Shown piece after piece: positions 41,876-50,494 of a DNA stretch of 64,000 nt. The DNA lies in NCBI RefSeq assembly GCF_030656255.1, contig NZ_JAUSOE010000104.1, positions 1-64,000 on the forward strand, written 5' to 3'. The notes below the pieces were generated by a model that saw only the letters and a program-made list of their open reading frames with translations, was not told where the DNA came from and ran no database searches. Within the stretch, counting starts at the first letter, position 1, and each line of letters opens with the position of its first letter. The position numbers and the translations under genes are program-made. The DNA comes from Brevundimonas sp. (GTDB lineage Bacteria; Pseudomonadota; Alphaproteobacteria; Caulobacterales; Caulobacteraceae).

Positions 41876-43390
41876 CTAGACGCCGTCCAGGAACAGGCGG
41901 CAGGCGGGGTTGGCGGTTTCGTCGACGTAGGGGTAGCCGAGGTCGGCGAGGGCGGCGGACAGCTGGGCCTGTTCTTCGGGGGGGACGCTGACGCCGGCCA
42001 GCACCCGGCCGACGTCGTCGCCGTGGTTGCGGTAGTGGAACAGGGTCAGGGCCCAGGCTGGCTGGAGGCTGTTCAGGAAGCGCAGGAAGGCGCCCGGCCG
42101 TTCGGGGAACTGGAAGCGCAGGATCCGTTCGTGGGGCAGGCCGACGGTGCGGCCGCCGACCATGTAGCGGACGTGCAGCTTGGCGGTCTCGTTGTCGCTC
42201 ATGTCCTCGACGGCGTAGCCGTTGGAACGCAGGGTCGCGATCAGGTCGTCGCGCTCGTGCGGGCCGTTGCGCAAGGCGACGCCGACGAAGATCTGGGCCT
42301 CGCCGTCGCCGGACCAGCGGTAGTTGAACTCGGTCACCGAACGACCGTCGAGGCTGTCCAGGAAGCGGCGGTAGTCGTCGCGGTCGTCCTTCATGGCTAC
42401 GGCCAGCAGGGCCTCGGCGCCCTCGCCGATCTCGGCCCGTTCGGCGACATGGCGCAGCCGGTCGAAGTTGAGATTGGCGCCCGAGTTGACGGCGATCAGC
42501 GTTCCCGCGCCGGGATGGGCGGCGGCCCAGGCCTTGAGGCCCGCCAGGGCGACGGCGCCCGAGGGTTCGGCGATGGCGCGGCTGTCGTCGAAGATGTCCT
42601 TGATGGCGGCACAGATGGCGTCGGTGTCCACCAGGACGATTTCGTCCAGCAGGTCCTTGCACAGGCGGAAGGTGTGATCCCCGGCGCGGCGCACGGCCAC
42701 GCCGTCGGCGAACAGGCCGACTTCGTTCAAGGTCACGACTTCGCCGGCGTCGATGGCGGCCTTCATGGTGGGGGCGTCGACCGGCTCGACGCCGATGACG
42801 CGGGTCTCGGGGCGCAGGAATTTGAGGATGGCCGCCATGCCGGCGGCCAGGCCGCCGCCGCCGATGGGCACGAAGACGGCCTCGATCGGGTCGGCGTGCT
42901 GGCGGGCGATCTCAAGCCCCACCGTGCCCTGACCGGCGATCACGTCGGGATCGTCGAAGGGGTGGATGAAAGCCGCGCCGGTCTGGCTCTCCAGATGGCG
43001 GGCGTGGGCGTAGGCCTCGTCGAAACTGTCGCCGTGCAGGACCACCTCGCCGCCCAGGGCGCGGACGGCCGCAACCTTGATTGCGGGGGTGGTGGTGGGC
43101 ATGACGATGACGGCGGGGATGTTGCGGCGGGCAGCGGCCAGGGCCACGCCCTGGGCGTGATTGCCGGCCGAGGCGCAGATCACGCCCTTTGACAGTTCGG
43201 CCTGCGACAGGCCGGCGATCTTGTTGTAGGCGCCGCGGATCTTGAACGAGAAGACGGGCTGCAGGTCCTCGCGCTTCAGCAGCACGGGCCGCGCGAGCCG
43301 CGCCGACAGGCGACGCAGCGGATCGAGGGGCGTTTCCTCGGCCACGTCATAGACGCGGGCGGTGAGGATGCGGCGGATGGTGTCTTGCAT
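41876..43390 (-). CDS. ilvA: Threonine ammonia-lyase, biosynthetic
   Basis: PLP enzyme that converts threonine to 2-oxobutanoate, the first step of isoleucine synthesis. At 504 aa it has a catalytic domain (KREDLQPVFSFKIRGAYNK, Lys50 binds PLP; SAGNHAQGVALAA; VPIGGGGLAAGMA; EPSGAVALAGLKAW). Two C-terminal ACT-like regulatory repeats follow (FNYRWSGDGEAQIFVGVALRN and ILRFQFPERPGAFLRFLNSL...LTLFHYRNHGDDVGRVLAGVSVP), as in the feedback-inhibited biosynthetic form. I start at ATG 43390 (MQDTIRRILTARVYDVAEETPL). The track extension to 43579 runs into the nadA promoter and is not conserved-looking. Confidence 0.95.
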   Translation of the reverse strand: MQDTIRRILTARVYDVAEETPLDPLRRLSARLARPVLLKREDLQPVFSFKIRGAYNKIAGLSQAELSKGVICASAGNHAQGVALAAARRNIPAVIVMPTTTPAIKVAAVRALGGEVVLHGDSFDEAYAHARHLESQTGAAFIHPFDDPDVIAGQGTVGLEIARQHADPIEAVFVPIGGGGLAAGMAAILKFLRPETRVIGVEPVDAPTMKAAIDAGEVVTLNEVGLFADGVAVRRAGDHTFRLCKDLLDEIVLVDTDAICAAIKDIFDDSRAIAEPSGAVALAGLKAWAAAHPGAGTLIAVNSGANLNFDRLRHVAERAEIGEGAEALLAVAMKDDRDDYRRFLDSLDGRSVTEFNYRWSGDGEAQIFVGVALRNGPHERDDLIATLRSNGYAVEDMSDNETAKLHVRYMVGGRTVGLPHERILRFQFPERPGAFLRFLNSLQPAWALTLFHYRNHGDDVGRVLAGVSVPPEEQAQLSAALADLGYPYVDETANPACRLFLDGV

Positions 43391-43559
43391 CAAAATGTCG
43401 GGCGAAGCGGGGGTGAGGAAATGAAGTCGCCGTCCGTCTAAGCGATATTGCCCCGTTTGTGAAAGGTTCGTGCGTTGATGGCGGCGAACTCTCCCATGCG
43501 TGAGAGGGGCGCAATGGATTTCTCTTGCGCGCGGCCCCCATCGGCCTACATTGGATTTG

Positions 43560-43582
43560 CTTATGCTAACTTTGAGCATAAG
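43560..43582. promoter_or_regulatory. NadQ-type operator before nadA
   Basis: CTTATGCT-AACTTTG-AGCATAAG is a perfect 8-bp inverted repeat with a 7-bp spacer, 17 bp before the nadA ATG. ATGCT...AGCAT dyads are the predicted sites of the alphaproteobacterial NAD repressor NadQ (recalled from comparative genomics). No nadQ gene is in the window. Confidence 0.7.
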
Positions 43583-43599
43583 GGTCTAGGGAGACGGTC

Positions 43600-44691
43600 A
43601 TGGCGGAGGGTTCGACCCTTGGGGCCTTTGGTCTGACGAAGGAACTGGAGCGGGAGACCGCCGGGGTGTGGGCGAAGGTCAAGGACCACGTCACGCCGCT
43701 GGAGTGGCCCGAACAGGCGCGGTTGATCAGCGAGATCAACCGGCTGAAGCGCGAGCGCGACGCCGTGATCCTGGCCCATAACTATATGACGCCCGAGATC
43801 TTCCACGGGGTCGGCGACTATGTCGGCGACAGCCTGGGCCTGGCCAAGGAGGCCGCGCGGTCGGATGCGAAGGTGATCGTCCAGGCCGGCGTGCACTTCA
43901 TGGCCGAGACCTCGAAGATCCTGAGCCCGGAAAAGACCGTGCTGATCCCCGATCTGCGGGCGGGATGTTCGCTGGCCTCGTCCATCACCGGGGCGGACGT
44001 GCGGCTGATCAAGCAGCGCTATCCGGGCCTGCCGGTCGTGACCTATGTGAACACCACGGCCGATGTGAAGGCCGAGACCGACATCTGCTGCACCAGCGCC
44101 AACGCCGTCCAGGTGGTCGAATGGGCGGCCAAGGAATGGGGCGTGGATCGGGTCATCCTGATCCCCGACGAATATCTGGCGCGCAATGTCGCGGCCCAGA
44201 CGACAGTCGGGATCATCGCCTGGAAGGGCCGCTGCGAGGTCCACGAGCGGTTCACGGTGGACGACATCGCCGAGATGCGGGCCGCCTATCCGGGCGCGGA
44301 AATTCTGGCCCACCCCGAATGCCCTGAAGACGTGCTGGCGGCGGCGGACTTCGCCGGTTCGACGGCGGCCATGACCGACTACGTCGAGGCGCGTCGGCCC
44401 AAACAGGTGGTGATGATCACCGAATGTTCGATGGCCGCGAATGTGGCCGGGGACGTGCCGGGCGTGCAGTTCATCGGCCCGTGCAACCTGTGCCCGCACA
44501 TGAAGCGGATCACGCTGCAGAACATCCACGACTGCCTGCTGCACATGCAGTTCGAGGTGACGGTTCCGGCCGACATGATCGAACGCGGACGCCTTGCCGT
44601 GCAGCGGATGATCGACCTGCCGCCGCCGGCGGTCCCGGCCCGCTATGACCTGGTCAAGGCGCGCCATCACGTCGATGTGGAGCTGATCTGA
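43600..44691 (+). CDS. nadA: Quinolinate synthase A
   Basis: [4Fe-4S] enzyme that condenses iminoaspartate with dihydroxyacetone phosphate to quinolinate. At 363 aa it shows LAHNYMTPEIFHGVGDYVGDSLGLAKEA and HFMAETSKILSPEKTVLIPDLRAGCSLA. The cluster Cys candidates are RAGCSLA, DICCTSAN, TECSMAANV and GPCNLCPHMKRITL. SD AGGGAGA precedes ATG 43600. First gene of the NAD operon. Confidence 0.97.
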   Translation: MAEGSTLGAFGLTKELERETAGVWAKVKDHVTPLEWPEQARLISEINRLKRERDAVILAHNYMTPEIFHGVGDYVGDSLGLAKEAARSDAKVIVQAGVHFMAETSKILSPEKTVLIPDLRAGCSLASSITGADVRLIKQRYPGLPVVTYVNTTADVKAETDICCTSANAVQVVEWAAKEWGVDRVILIPDEYLARNVAAQTTVGIIAWKGRCEVHERFTVDDIAEMRAAYPGAEILAHPECPEDVLAAADFAGSTAAMTDYVEARRPKQVVMITECSMAANVAGDVPGVQFIGPCNLCPHMKRITLQNIHDCLLHMQFEVTVPADMIERGRLAVQRMIDLPPPAVPARYDLVKARHHVDVELI

Positions 44692-44749
44692 GCGTGACGC
44701 GGCGATCGGTCTCGTGGTCGGGACCGGTTGCTGCGCCCATCTGGACGCC

Positions 44750-45607
44750 ATGAGCAATATCGACACCCCGAACCGCACGCCCGATCGCATCCCCGGCCCT
44801 TGGGATCCCAAGCCCGAGGACCCGGCCGTGCGCGCCGCCCCCGCAGCCCCGGCCGAGATTCCGGTCGAGAAGGATCAGAGCCTGATCTGGGCCCTGCTGT
44901 CGACGGCCCTGATGGGCGGCTTCCTGTGGTGGATCACCGGTAGCGCCATCGTGGCCGGCGCAGTGCTGATCGGTCTGTTCGTCCATGAGGCGGGGCACGC
45001 CCTGGCGATGAACAGGATGGGGATGGGGCCGGCGCGGATTTATATCATTCCCTTCCTGGGCGGGCTGGCCAAGGCGCGACGGGAGCCGAAGAGCGAATGG
45101 GACGGGGTTCTGGTGTCCCTGGCCGGGCCGGCCTTCGGCCTGTTGGCCATGATCCCGTTTGTCGGGGTGTGGCTGGCCACAGGGCAGGGGGAGTGGCTGA
45201 TGGGCGCCTTCTTCATCGCCATGCTGAACCTGGTGAACCTGGTCCCCGCGCCGCCGCTGGACGGGTCCAGGGCCTTGGGACCGGTGCTGACGCGGGTGCA
45301 TCCGCGGCTGGAGCAGATCGTGCTGCTGGTCATCGGCGTGGCCGTGGTCTGGTGGGGACTGTCCACCGGGCGGTTCATCCTGGCCGCCTTCCTGGCCCTG
45401 TCGGTCTTCGCCCATCTGAAGCGCGGCGTCTGGCGCGCGGCCTGGGGCACGCTGAGCTGGCCCGAGGCGGGCAAGAGCCTGGCCCTCTACCTTCTGACCC
45501 TGGTCGTGTGCGCGGCGGCGGCCCTGGGCGCCCTGTTGCCCATGGTCGGGGGCGATCCGGCCGGGGCGGTGAGCCTGGGCCTGAACTATCTGGGAGTCGG
45601 GCGATGA
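44750..45607 (+). CDS. Site-2-protease-like M50 metallopeptidase within the nad operon
   Basis: A 285-aa intramembrane zinc protease-like protein. It starts at ATG 44750 (MSNIDTPNRTPDRIPGPWDP), 58 nt after nadA, with a Pro-rich cytoplasmic N-tail. The helices contain LFVHEAGHALAMNRMGMG (HExxH-type, with HEAGH) and NLVNLVPAPPLDGSRALG, whose Asp is the third zinc ligand. Additional helices at the C-terminus bring the total to six or seven. It overlaps nadB by 4 bp (ATGA), so it is firmly in the operon. There is no known link of M50 proteases to NAD synthesis. The motifs say it is catalytically intact. Confidence 0.9.
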   Translation: MSNIDTPNRTPDRIPGPWDPKPEDPAVRAAPAAPAEIPVEKDQSLIWALLSTALMGGFLWWITGSAIVAGAVLIGLFVHEAGHALAMNRMGMGPARIYIIPFLGGLAKARREPKSEWDGVLVSLAGPAFGLLAMIPFVGVWLATGQGEWLMGAFFIAMLNLVNLVPAPPLDGSRALGPVLTRVHPRLEQIVLLVIGVAVVWWGLSTGRFILAAFLALSVFAHLKRGVWRAAWGTLSWPEAGKSLALYLLTLVVCAAAALGALLPMVGGDPAGAVSLGLNYLGVGR

Positions 45608-47136
45608 ACCGAACGCGACATGACGGGCCCTTGATCGTCGGCGCTGGTCTGGCGGGCCTGTCGGCCGCGCTGGAGGCGGCGCGGGCGGGGGCTGAGGTTC
45701 TGGTGCTGACGCCGGAGCCTTTGCTGAACGCCTGTTCGTCCGCCTGGGCTCAGGGCGGGATGGCGGCCGCGCTGACGGCTGTGGATTCGCCGGAGCTGCA
45801 CGCGAAGGACACCGAGGCGGCGGGCGCGGGCCTGGTCGAGCCCACGGCGACGCGGGCCTTGACCGAGGCGGGGCGCGAGACGGTGGAATGGCTGGCGGCC
45901 CTGGGCGCGCCGTTCGACCGGGATGCGGACGGCGGCTTCGTGGTCAGTCTGGAGGCCGCCCATTCGGTGGCGCGCGTGGCGCGGGTCGGCGGCGACGGGG
46001 CCGGACGGGCCATCCTGTCGGCCGTGGTAGCGGCCGTGCGGGCCGAGAAGCGGATCACGGTCTGGGAAGACGCGCGGCTGAAAGCGCTTGTTCAGGACGC
46101 CGACGGCCGGGTGGTCGGGGCGGTGGCGGCGCGCGGGCCGGGCGGGCGTCTGGTCGAGATCACGGCGACGGCGGTGGTGTTGGCCACCGGCGGGGCGGGC
46201 GGTCTGTTTGCGGCCACCACGACGCCGGCGGCGCTGAAGGGCGAAGGCCTGGCGCTGGCGGCCCGGGCGGGGGCGGAAATTCTGGATCCCGAGTTCGTGC
46301 AGTTTCACCCCACCGCCATCGACGTGGGTCTGGATCCTGCGCCGCTGGCGACCGAAGCTTTGCGGGGCGAGGGGGCGCGTCTGATCGACGGCGAGGGCCG
46401 GTTCCTGCTGGGCGAGGCGCCCGATGCGGACCTGAAGGCGCGCGACGTGGTGGCGCGGGCGGTCCATGCGGCGCGGATGGAGGGACGGGGCGCCTATCTG
46501 GATGCACGCGCGGCCATCGGCGAGGCCTTCCCGCACGAGTTTCCAGCCGTCTTCGCCGCCTGTATGCGCAGCGGCCTGGACCCGCGCATCAGTCCGATTC
46601 CGGTGATGGCGGCCTGTCATTATCATATGGGCGGGATCGCCGCCGACGCCGACGGGCGCACCACGGTGGCGGGCCTGTATGCGGTCGGCGAGTGTGCGGC
46701 CGCCGGGGTGCATGGGGCGAACCGGCTGGCGTCCAACTCCCTGCTTGAGGCGGCGACCTTCGGGCGGCGTGCGGGACAGGCGGCGGCGCTGGAGACCGGC
46801 GGCGGACGGCCATTACCGGTCGAGATTACGCCGGACCTGCCCGAGGCGGTCCTGGCCGAGCTGAGAACCGCGATGACGGCCCATGCGGGGGTGGTGCGGG
46901 ATGAGGCGGGCCTGTCGGGCCTGATCGCCCTTATCGACCGGCAGGAGACCCAGCATGGCCCGGCGGCGGCGCTGGAGGCGGCGCGTCTGGTCGTGCAGGC
47001 GGCGCTGGATCGGCGTGAGAGCCGGGGCGGCCATTATCGCTCGGATTATCCGCAGACGGCGGCCGTGGCGGACCATACGCGGGTGCGGAATGTGCGCTCT
47101 GCGATGCGTCCGGCCGTGCTGGAGCCCGCCGCATGA
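45604..47136 (+). CDS. nadB: L-aspartate oxidase
   Basis: FAD enzyme of 510 aa that oxidises aspartate to iminoaspartate, the substrate of NadA. The FAD motif is LIVGAGLAGLSAALEAARAG. The succinate-dehydrogenase-like active site includes SAWAQGGMAAAL, EFVQFHPTAID, HYHMGGIAADADGRT and GLYAVGECAAAGVHGANRLASNSLLEA. The start at ATG 45604 overlaps the protease stop. The ORF track begins far upstream at 45097 within the protease gene, which is spurious. It overlaps nadC by 4 bp. Confidence 0.97.
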   Translation: MNRTRHDGPLIVGAGLAGLSAALEAARAGAEVLVLTPEPLLNACSSAWAQGGMAAALTAVDSPELHAKDTEAAGAGLVEPTATRALTEAGRETVEWLAALGAPFDRDADGGFVVSLEAAHSVARVARVGGDGAGRAILSAVVAAVRAEKRITVWEDARLKALVQDADGRVVGAVAARGPGGRLVEITATAVVLATGGAGGLFAATTTPAALKGEGLALAARAGAEILDPEFVQFHPTAIDVGLDPAPLATEALRGEGARLIDGEGRFLLGEAPDADLKARDVVARAVHAARMEGRGAYLDARAAIGEAFPHEFPAVFAACMRSGLDPRISPIPVMAACHYHMGGIAADADGRTTVAGLYAVGECAAAGVHGANRLASNSLLEAATFGRRAGQAAALETGGGRPLPVEITPDLPEAVLAELRTAMTAHAGVVRDEAGLSGLIALIDRQETQHGPAAALEAARLVVQAALDRRESRGGHYRSDYPQTAAVADHTRVRNVRSAMRPAVLEPAA

Positions 47137-47993
47137 GCCGGTCCTTGCCGGATGTTCTGATCGAGCCGGTGGTGCGGATGGCCCTGGCCGAGGATCTGGG
47201 CCGGGCGGGCGATGTGACGGCCATGGCCTGTATTCCCGCAGACGCCCGGATGAAGGCGGGTTTTGTGGCGCGCAAGCCCGGCGTGTTGGCGGGGATCGAC
47301 TGCGTGCGGTTGGCGGTGCTGGCCATGGACCCGAAGGCTTCGGTCGATCGGCGGCTCAAGGACGGCGCGGCCTTCGAGGCCGGGGCGGTGCTGGCGGTGG
47401 TCGAGGCCGAGGCGCGGGCGTTTCTGTCGGCCGAGCGGACGGCGCTGAACCTGGTCGGGCGCCTGTCGGGCGTGGCGACCCTGACGCGGGCCTATGTTCA
47501 GGCGGTGGACGGGACCAAGGCGCGGATCGCGGATACGCGCAAGACCACGCCGGGCCTGCGGGCGCTGGAGAAACATGCGGTGGCGTGCGGCGGGGGGATG
47601 AACCATCGCTTCGGCCTGGATGACGCCATCCTGATCAAGGACAACCATGTGGCCGTGTGCGGCGGGGTGGCCGAGGCCGTGCGGCGGGCGCGGGCCTTTG
47701 CGCCCCATCTGATGAAGGTCGAGGTCGAGGTGGATGGGCTGGATCAGCTGGAGATCGTGCTGGACCTGATCGCCGAGGGCGCTGCGCCGGACGTGGTCAT
47801 GCTGGACAACTTCGGCCTGGACGACCTGAGGACCGCCGTGGAGCGGGTCGCGGGGCGGCTGATGCTGGAAGCCTCGGGCGGGGTCGATCTGACGACCGTG
47901 CGCGCCATCGCCGAGACCGGGGTGGACGTGATCTCGGTCGGCGCCCTGACCCATTCCGCGCCGGTGCTGGACATCGGCCTGGACGCGCTGTGA
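47133..47993 (+). CDS. nadC: Nicotinate-nucleotide pyrophosphorylase
   Basis: Quinolinate phosphoribosyltransferase of 286 aa that makes nicotinate mononucleotide from quinolinate and PRPP. Motifs are [84 protein letters not shown] and [38 protein letters not shown] closes the active site. Last gene of the operon, followed by a terminator hairpin. Confidence 0.97.
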   Translation: MSRSLPDVLIEPVVRMALAEDLGRAGDVTAMACIPADARMKAGFVARKPGVLAGIDCVRLAVLAMDPKASVDRRLKDGAAFEAGAVLAVVEAEARAFLSAERTALNLVGRLSGVATLTRAYVQAVDGTKARIADTRKTTPGLRALEKHAVACGGGMNHRFGLDDAILIKDNHVAVCGGVAEAVRRARAFAPHLMKVEVEVDGLDQLEIVLDLIAEGAAPDVVMLDNFGLDDLRTAVERVAGRLMLEASGGVDLTTVRAIAETGVDVISVGALTHSAPVLDIGLDAL

Positions 47994-48003
47994 GGACGTA
48001 GCG

Positions 48004-48031
48004 CGGGAGCGGCTTCGAAAAGACGCTCCCG
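48004..48031. terminator. Hairpin between nadC and the cell-wall hydrolase
   Basis: CGGGAGCG-N12-CGCTCCCG is an 8-bp stem between convergent genes. Confidence 0.65.
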
Positions 48032-48038
48032 GCTGCGA

Positions 48039-49199
48039 TCAGACCGGGTTTGAAACGTCCGTGGCCTCGACCTTGGCGGACGTGGACACGGGCCGAGCCG
48101 TGCGGGCGGCGGTCTGGTTGGCCGGCTGCGACGCGGGCTGGGCGCGCGGCGCGGTCGTTTCGGCTTGAGGCGTCGTCTGCGGGCGCGGCTGGGGCGCCGG
48201 GGCGGTCGGTTCCGGAGCGGTCAGGCCTTCCTGGGCCAGGACCAGGGAATAGGCGACGGCCTGGCCGGCCTGGCGGGCGGCCTCGACCGGATCGAGCCCG
48301 GCCTGGATCAGGCGGGGCTGGTCGCCCGAGGTGGAAGGACGCGCGGCGTAGGTGAAGGCCCCGCTGGAGCCCGACCGACCGCCGAAGCGATAGAAGAGGT
48401 GGCTGCCGACCTGGTTCACCCGGATCAGCGAGTTGCGCCACACGGGCGAGACGCCGGTGGTGTGGAAATGGGTGGCGTTGCCGACGGCCGAATAGACCGA
48501 GCCCGACAGGGCGCCCGAGGCGATGCTCTTGGCGCGGTTCCAGGCCGCCGAGTTCACCCGACCGCGCATCGCGCCGTTGCAGGTGAACGAGAACTGGCAG
48601 CCGGTACGGCGCGCGGCGCCCTGATAGACGACGCCGCAGATGGTCTTGGGGAAGGCGGGGTGGCGGACGCGGTTCAGGACCACCTGGGCCACGGCCTGCA
48701 TGCCGTCGCGGCCTTCGCCGCGGGCTTCATAATAGACGACCTGGGTCAGGCAATCGAGATCGCGGCTGGCGTCCAGGGCGTTGGCCATGCGGAAAGGCTT
48801 GGCGCCGACCGGCGTGGTCAGATTGGCGCGACGCAGGTTCGGGTCGCGGTTGTCGTTCAACTGGTCGAGGCGGGCGGCCAGGAGTTCCGCCTGGCGGTCG
48901 CGCTGGGCGGAGCCTGCGCTGGTGTAGGGATCGTGTCGACGTGCGATCGAGAGCGCGCTGGCGTCCAGGCCCCCGGCGGCGGCCGAGAGGGCTTCTTCGG
49001 TGAAGCCGGCGGCGGTGGCGCCCTGAATCCGTTCGGCCTGGGCGCGCAGCGTATTCGCCTGCGCCAGGGTTCCGCCCAGATAGGCGCCGCCGATCGCCAG
49101 TCCCACCAGACCGCCAAAGGCCGCTGCAGCCGTCATGGGCTTGATCTTCGCCACACGATCGGCGCGCGACGCGGCGCGCGTCTGAGAGGAATGCGACAA
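48039..49199 (-). CDS. SleB/CwlJ-type cell-wall hydrolase 1
   Basis: Envelope hydrolase of the Hydrolase_2 (SleB catalytic) family, about 386 aa. An N-terminal membrane anchor (AAAAFGGLVGLAIGGAYLGGTLAQA) precedes the catalytic domain DLDCLTQVVYYEARGEGRDGMQAVAQVVLNRVRHPAFPKTICGVVYQGAARRTGCQFSFTCNG. The Glu in YYEARGE is the catalytic residue. HFHTTGVSPVW is the second conserved block. The C-tail is Pro/Ala/Thr-rich low complexity. I choose TTG 49199 (LSHSSQTRAA), with AGGA upstream, over the track GTG at 49304, which lacks one. ATG 49136 is also possible. The family cuts peptidoglycan, here probably in growth or division since no spores exist in this group. Confidence 0.85.
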   Translation of the reverse strand: MSHSSQTRAASRADRVAKIKPMTAAAAFGGLVGLAIGGAYLGGTLAQANTLRAQAERIQGATAAGFTEEALSAAAGGLDASALSIARRHDPYTSAGSAQRDRQAELLAARLDQLNDNRDPNLRRANLTTPVGAKPFRMANALDASRDLDCLTQVVYYEARGEGRDGMQAVAQVVLNRVRHPAFPKTICGVVYQGAARRTGCQFSFTCNGAMRGRVNSAAWNRAKSIASGALSGSVYSAVGNATHFHTTGVSPVWRNSLIRVNQVGSHLFYRFGGRSGSSGAFTYAARPSTSGDQPRLIQAGLDPVEAARQAGQAVAYSLVLAQEGLTAPEPTAPAPQPRPQTTPQAETTAPRAQPASQPANQTAARTARPVSTSAKVEATDVSNPV

Positions 49200-49642
49200 C
49201 GAGTTAGTCCTGTTCAGCAGGGCGAGAAATGCTGCCCCCGGGTAGTCTCGCCTGCTGGGCGACTCTGACGGTCGCGTTCCAACTGCGTTCAACGCTCGGC
49301 TCACTGTGCCCGACGTCGAGGACGGGCCTATATAGCGAAGTTTGTGACCTGAATGTGGCTGATTCGCAAGCCTGCGGTTAAGGCGTCGAAACGATTAGGT
49401 ATTTTCACTGTATCACACAGAGGGAATGACAATCCGGGCTGGAATGTGACAGTCATGATATCGAATACTGTATTGCATTGCAGTAGGTCTTCGTTCGCAA
49501 ATGTGACAGTCGGCGATGTCAGCTAAAACGCCTGTGGGGTTCTGTTCATTTTACGATCAGGGATCGTATTCGCGACTTGGTTCTGGTTCGGGAACCTGTG
49601 CGTTGCGGTCGCGTTGAAGCGTCACCTTTGGAGAGAAGCCTC
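49200..49642. other. AT-richer intergenic region with repeated AATGTGACAGTC
   Basis: About 440 bp without a gene. AATGTGACAGTC occurs twice (49443-49454 and 49500-49511). CTGTATCACACAG and AATACTGTATT dyads lie nearby. These are probably divergent promoters with regulator sites, and I could not assign a regulator. Confidence 0.5.
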
Positions 49643-49828
49643 ATGTCGAAACCCCTAGTGATGGCGGCCGTCGCCGCCGCAACCCTGGCCCTGGCCGCCT
49701 GCGGAACCACGATCGAACAGAAGGCGGCGAGCGGCGCAGTGGCCGGCGCCGTCGTCGGCGGACCGGTCGGCGCGGCTGTCGGCGGGGCCGCCGGAGCGGC
49801 CGTCGGTCAGGCCCAGAAACCGAACTAG
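49643..49828 (+). CDS. Small glycine-zipper lipoprotein
   Basis: A 61-aa entericidin/YMGG-like lipoprotein. MSKPLVMAAVAAATLALAACGTT has a lipobox (LAAC), and the mature part GAVAGAVVGGPVGAAVGGAAGAAVGQ is a glycine zipper. SD GGAGAG precedes ATG 49643, and the track start at 49577 is not supported. Such proteins insert in envelope membranes, and no precise role is known. Confidence 0.82.
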   Translation: MSKPLVMAAVAAATLALAACGTTIEQKAASGAVAGAVVGGPVGAAVGGAAGAAVGQAQKPN

Positions 49829-50060
49829 AGTGGACCGCGCCCTTGTTTCGGCAGGGGCGCGACCTATCTGCATCACTGGACGGGCGATGCGCGACATATG
49901 CGCGTCAAATCGTGCGTCCGTCCGATTTCGCTGCGGTGAACCTTGCTTTTGGCGCGCGTATCGGCTTTGTGCGGCCCGCTTCTGGCCGTGCGTTTTTTCG
50001 TCGCCGCCCGATCCCCGATAGCCGCCCCTGGCTGTTCACAAGGAACCCTGACGCTTTCGC

Positions 50061-50417
50061 ATGAAAGATCTGAAGACCGGATTTTCCGACCGCATTACCG
50101 CCCAGCAGGAGGCCAAAAAGGCCCTGCTCGCCAAATTCAAGCCGAAGGCCGCCGCCCCCGACCCTGAATTCGAACGCCTGGCCGAAAAACGCGCCGCCGA
50201 GAAGGAAGCCCTGCGCCAGCAGCACGAGCTGGCCAAGGCCGAACAGCGCCGCGAAAAGGCCGAGAAGGACGCGGCCCGCATGGCCGCCGATCTCGAAGCC
50301 CAGGAAGCGGTCGAGGCCGAGAAGCGCGCCGACCGCAAGGCGCGCAAGCAACTGACCAAGGAAGAGCAGAAGGCCAAGCGCGACGCCCGCTATGCCGCCC
50401 GCAAGGCGCGTCGCTAA
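50061..50417 (+). CDS. DUF6481 family charged coiled-coil protein
   Basis: A 118-aa, almost fully helical, Lys/Glu/Ala-rich protein (MKDLKTGFSDRITAQQEAKKALLAKFKPKAAAPDPEFERLAEKRAAEKEALRQQ...). The first 35 residues are the DUF6481 signature. It is common in sphingomonads and caulobacters, and I have no functional knowledge of it. The leader of about 230 bp is free of other genes. Confidence 0.8.
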   Translation: MKDLKTGFSDRITAQQEAKKALLAKFKPKAAAPDPEFERLAEKRAAEKEALRQQHELAKAEQRREKAEKDAARMAADLEAQEAVEAEKRADRKARKQLTKEEQKAKRDARYAARKARR

Positions 50418-50445
50418 GTCTCTGAAGGCTCTGCTCTGAAGATCG

Positions 50446-50476
50446 ACGCGTCGCGGGTTTCTGCGGCGCGTTTTTC
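50446..50476 (+). terminator. Terminator of the DUF6481 gene
   Basis: ACGCGTCGC-N8-GCGGCGCGT with one G-U pair, then TTTTTC. Confidence 0.82.
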
Positions 50477-50494
50477 TTTGCCCGGCGGCCGGGC

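Noticed and set aside
45097-45603. N-terminal extension of NadB in the ORF track
   Set aside because: It lies fully within the M50 protease gene in another frame. The FAD-binding N-terminus begins at ATG 45604.
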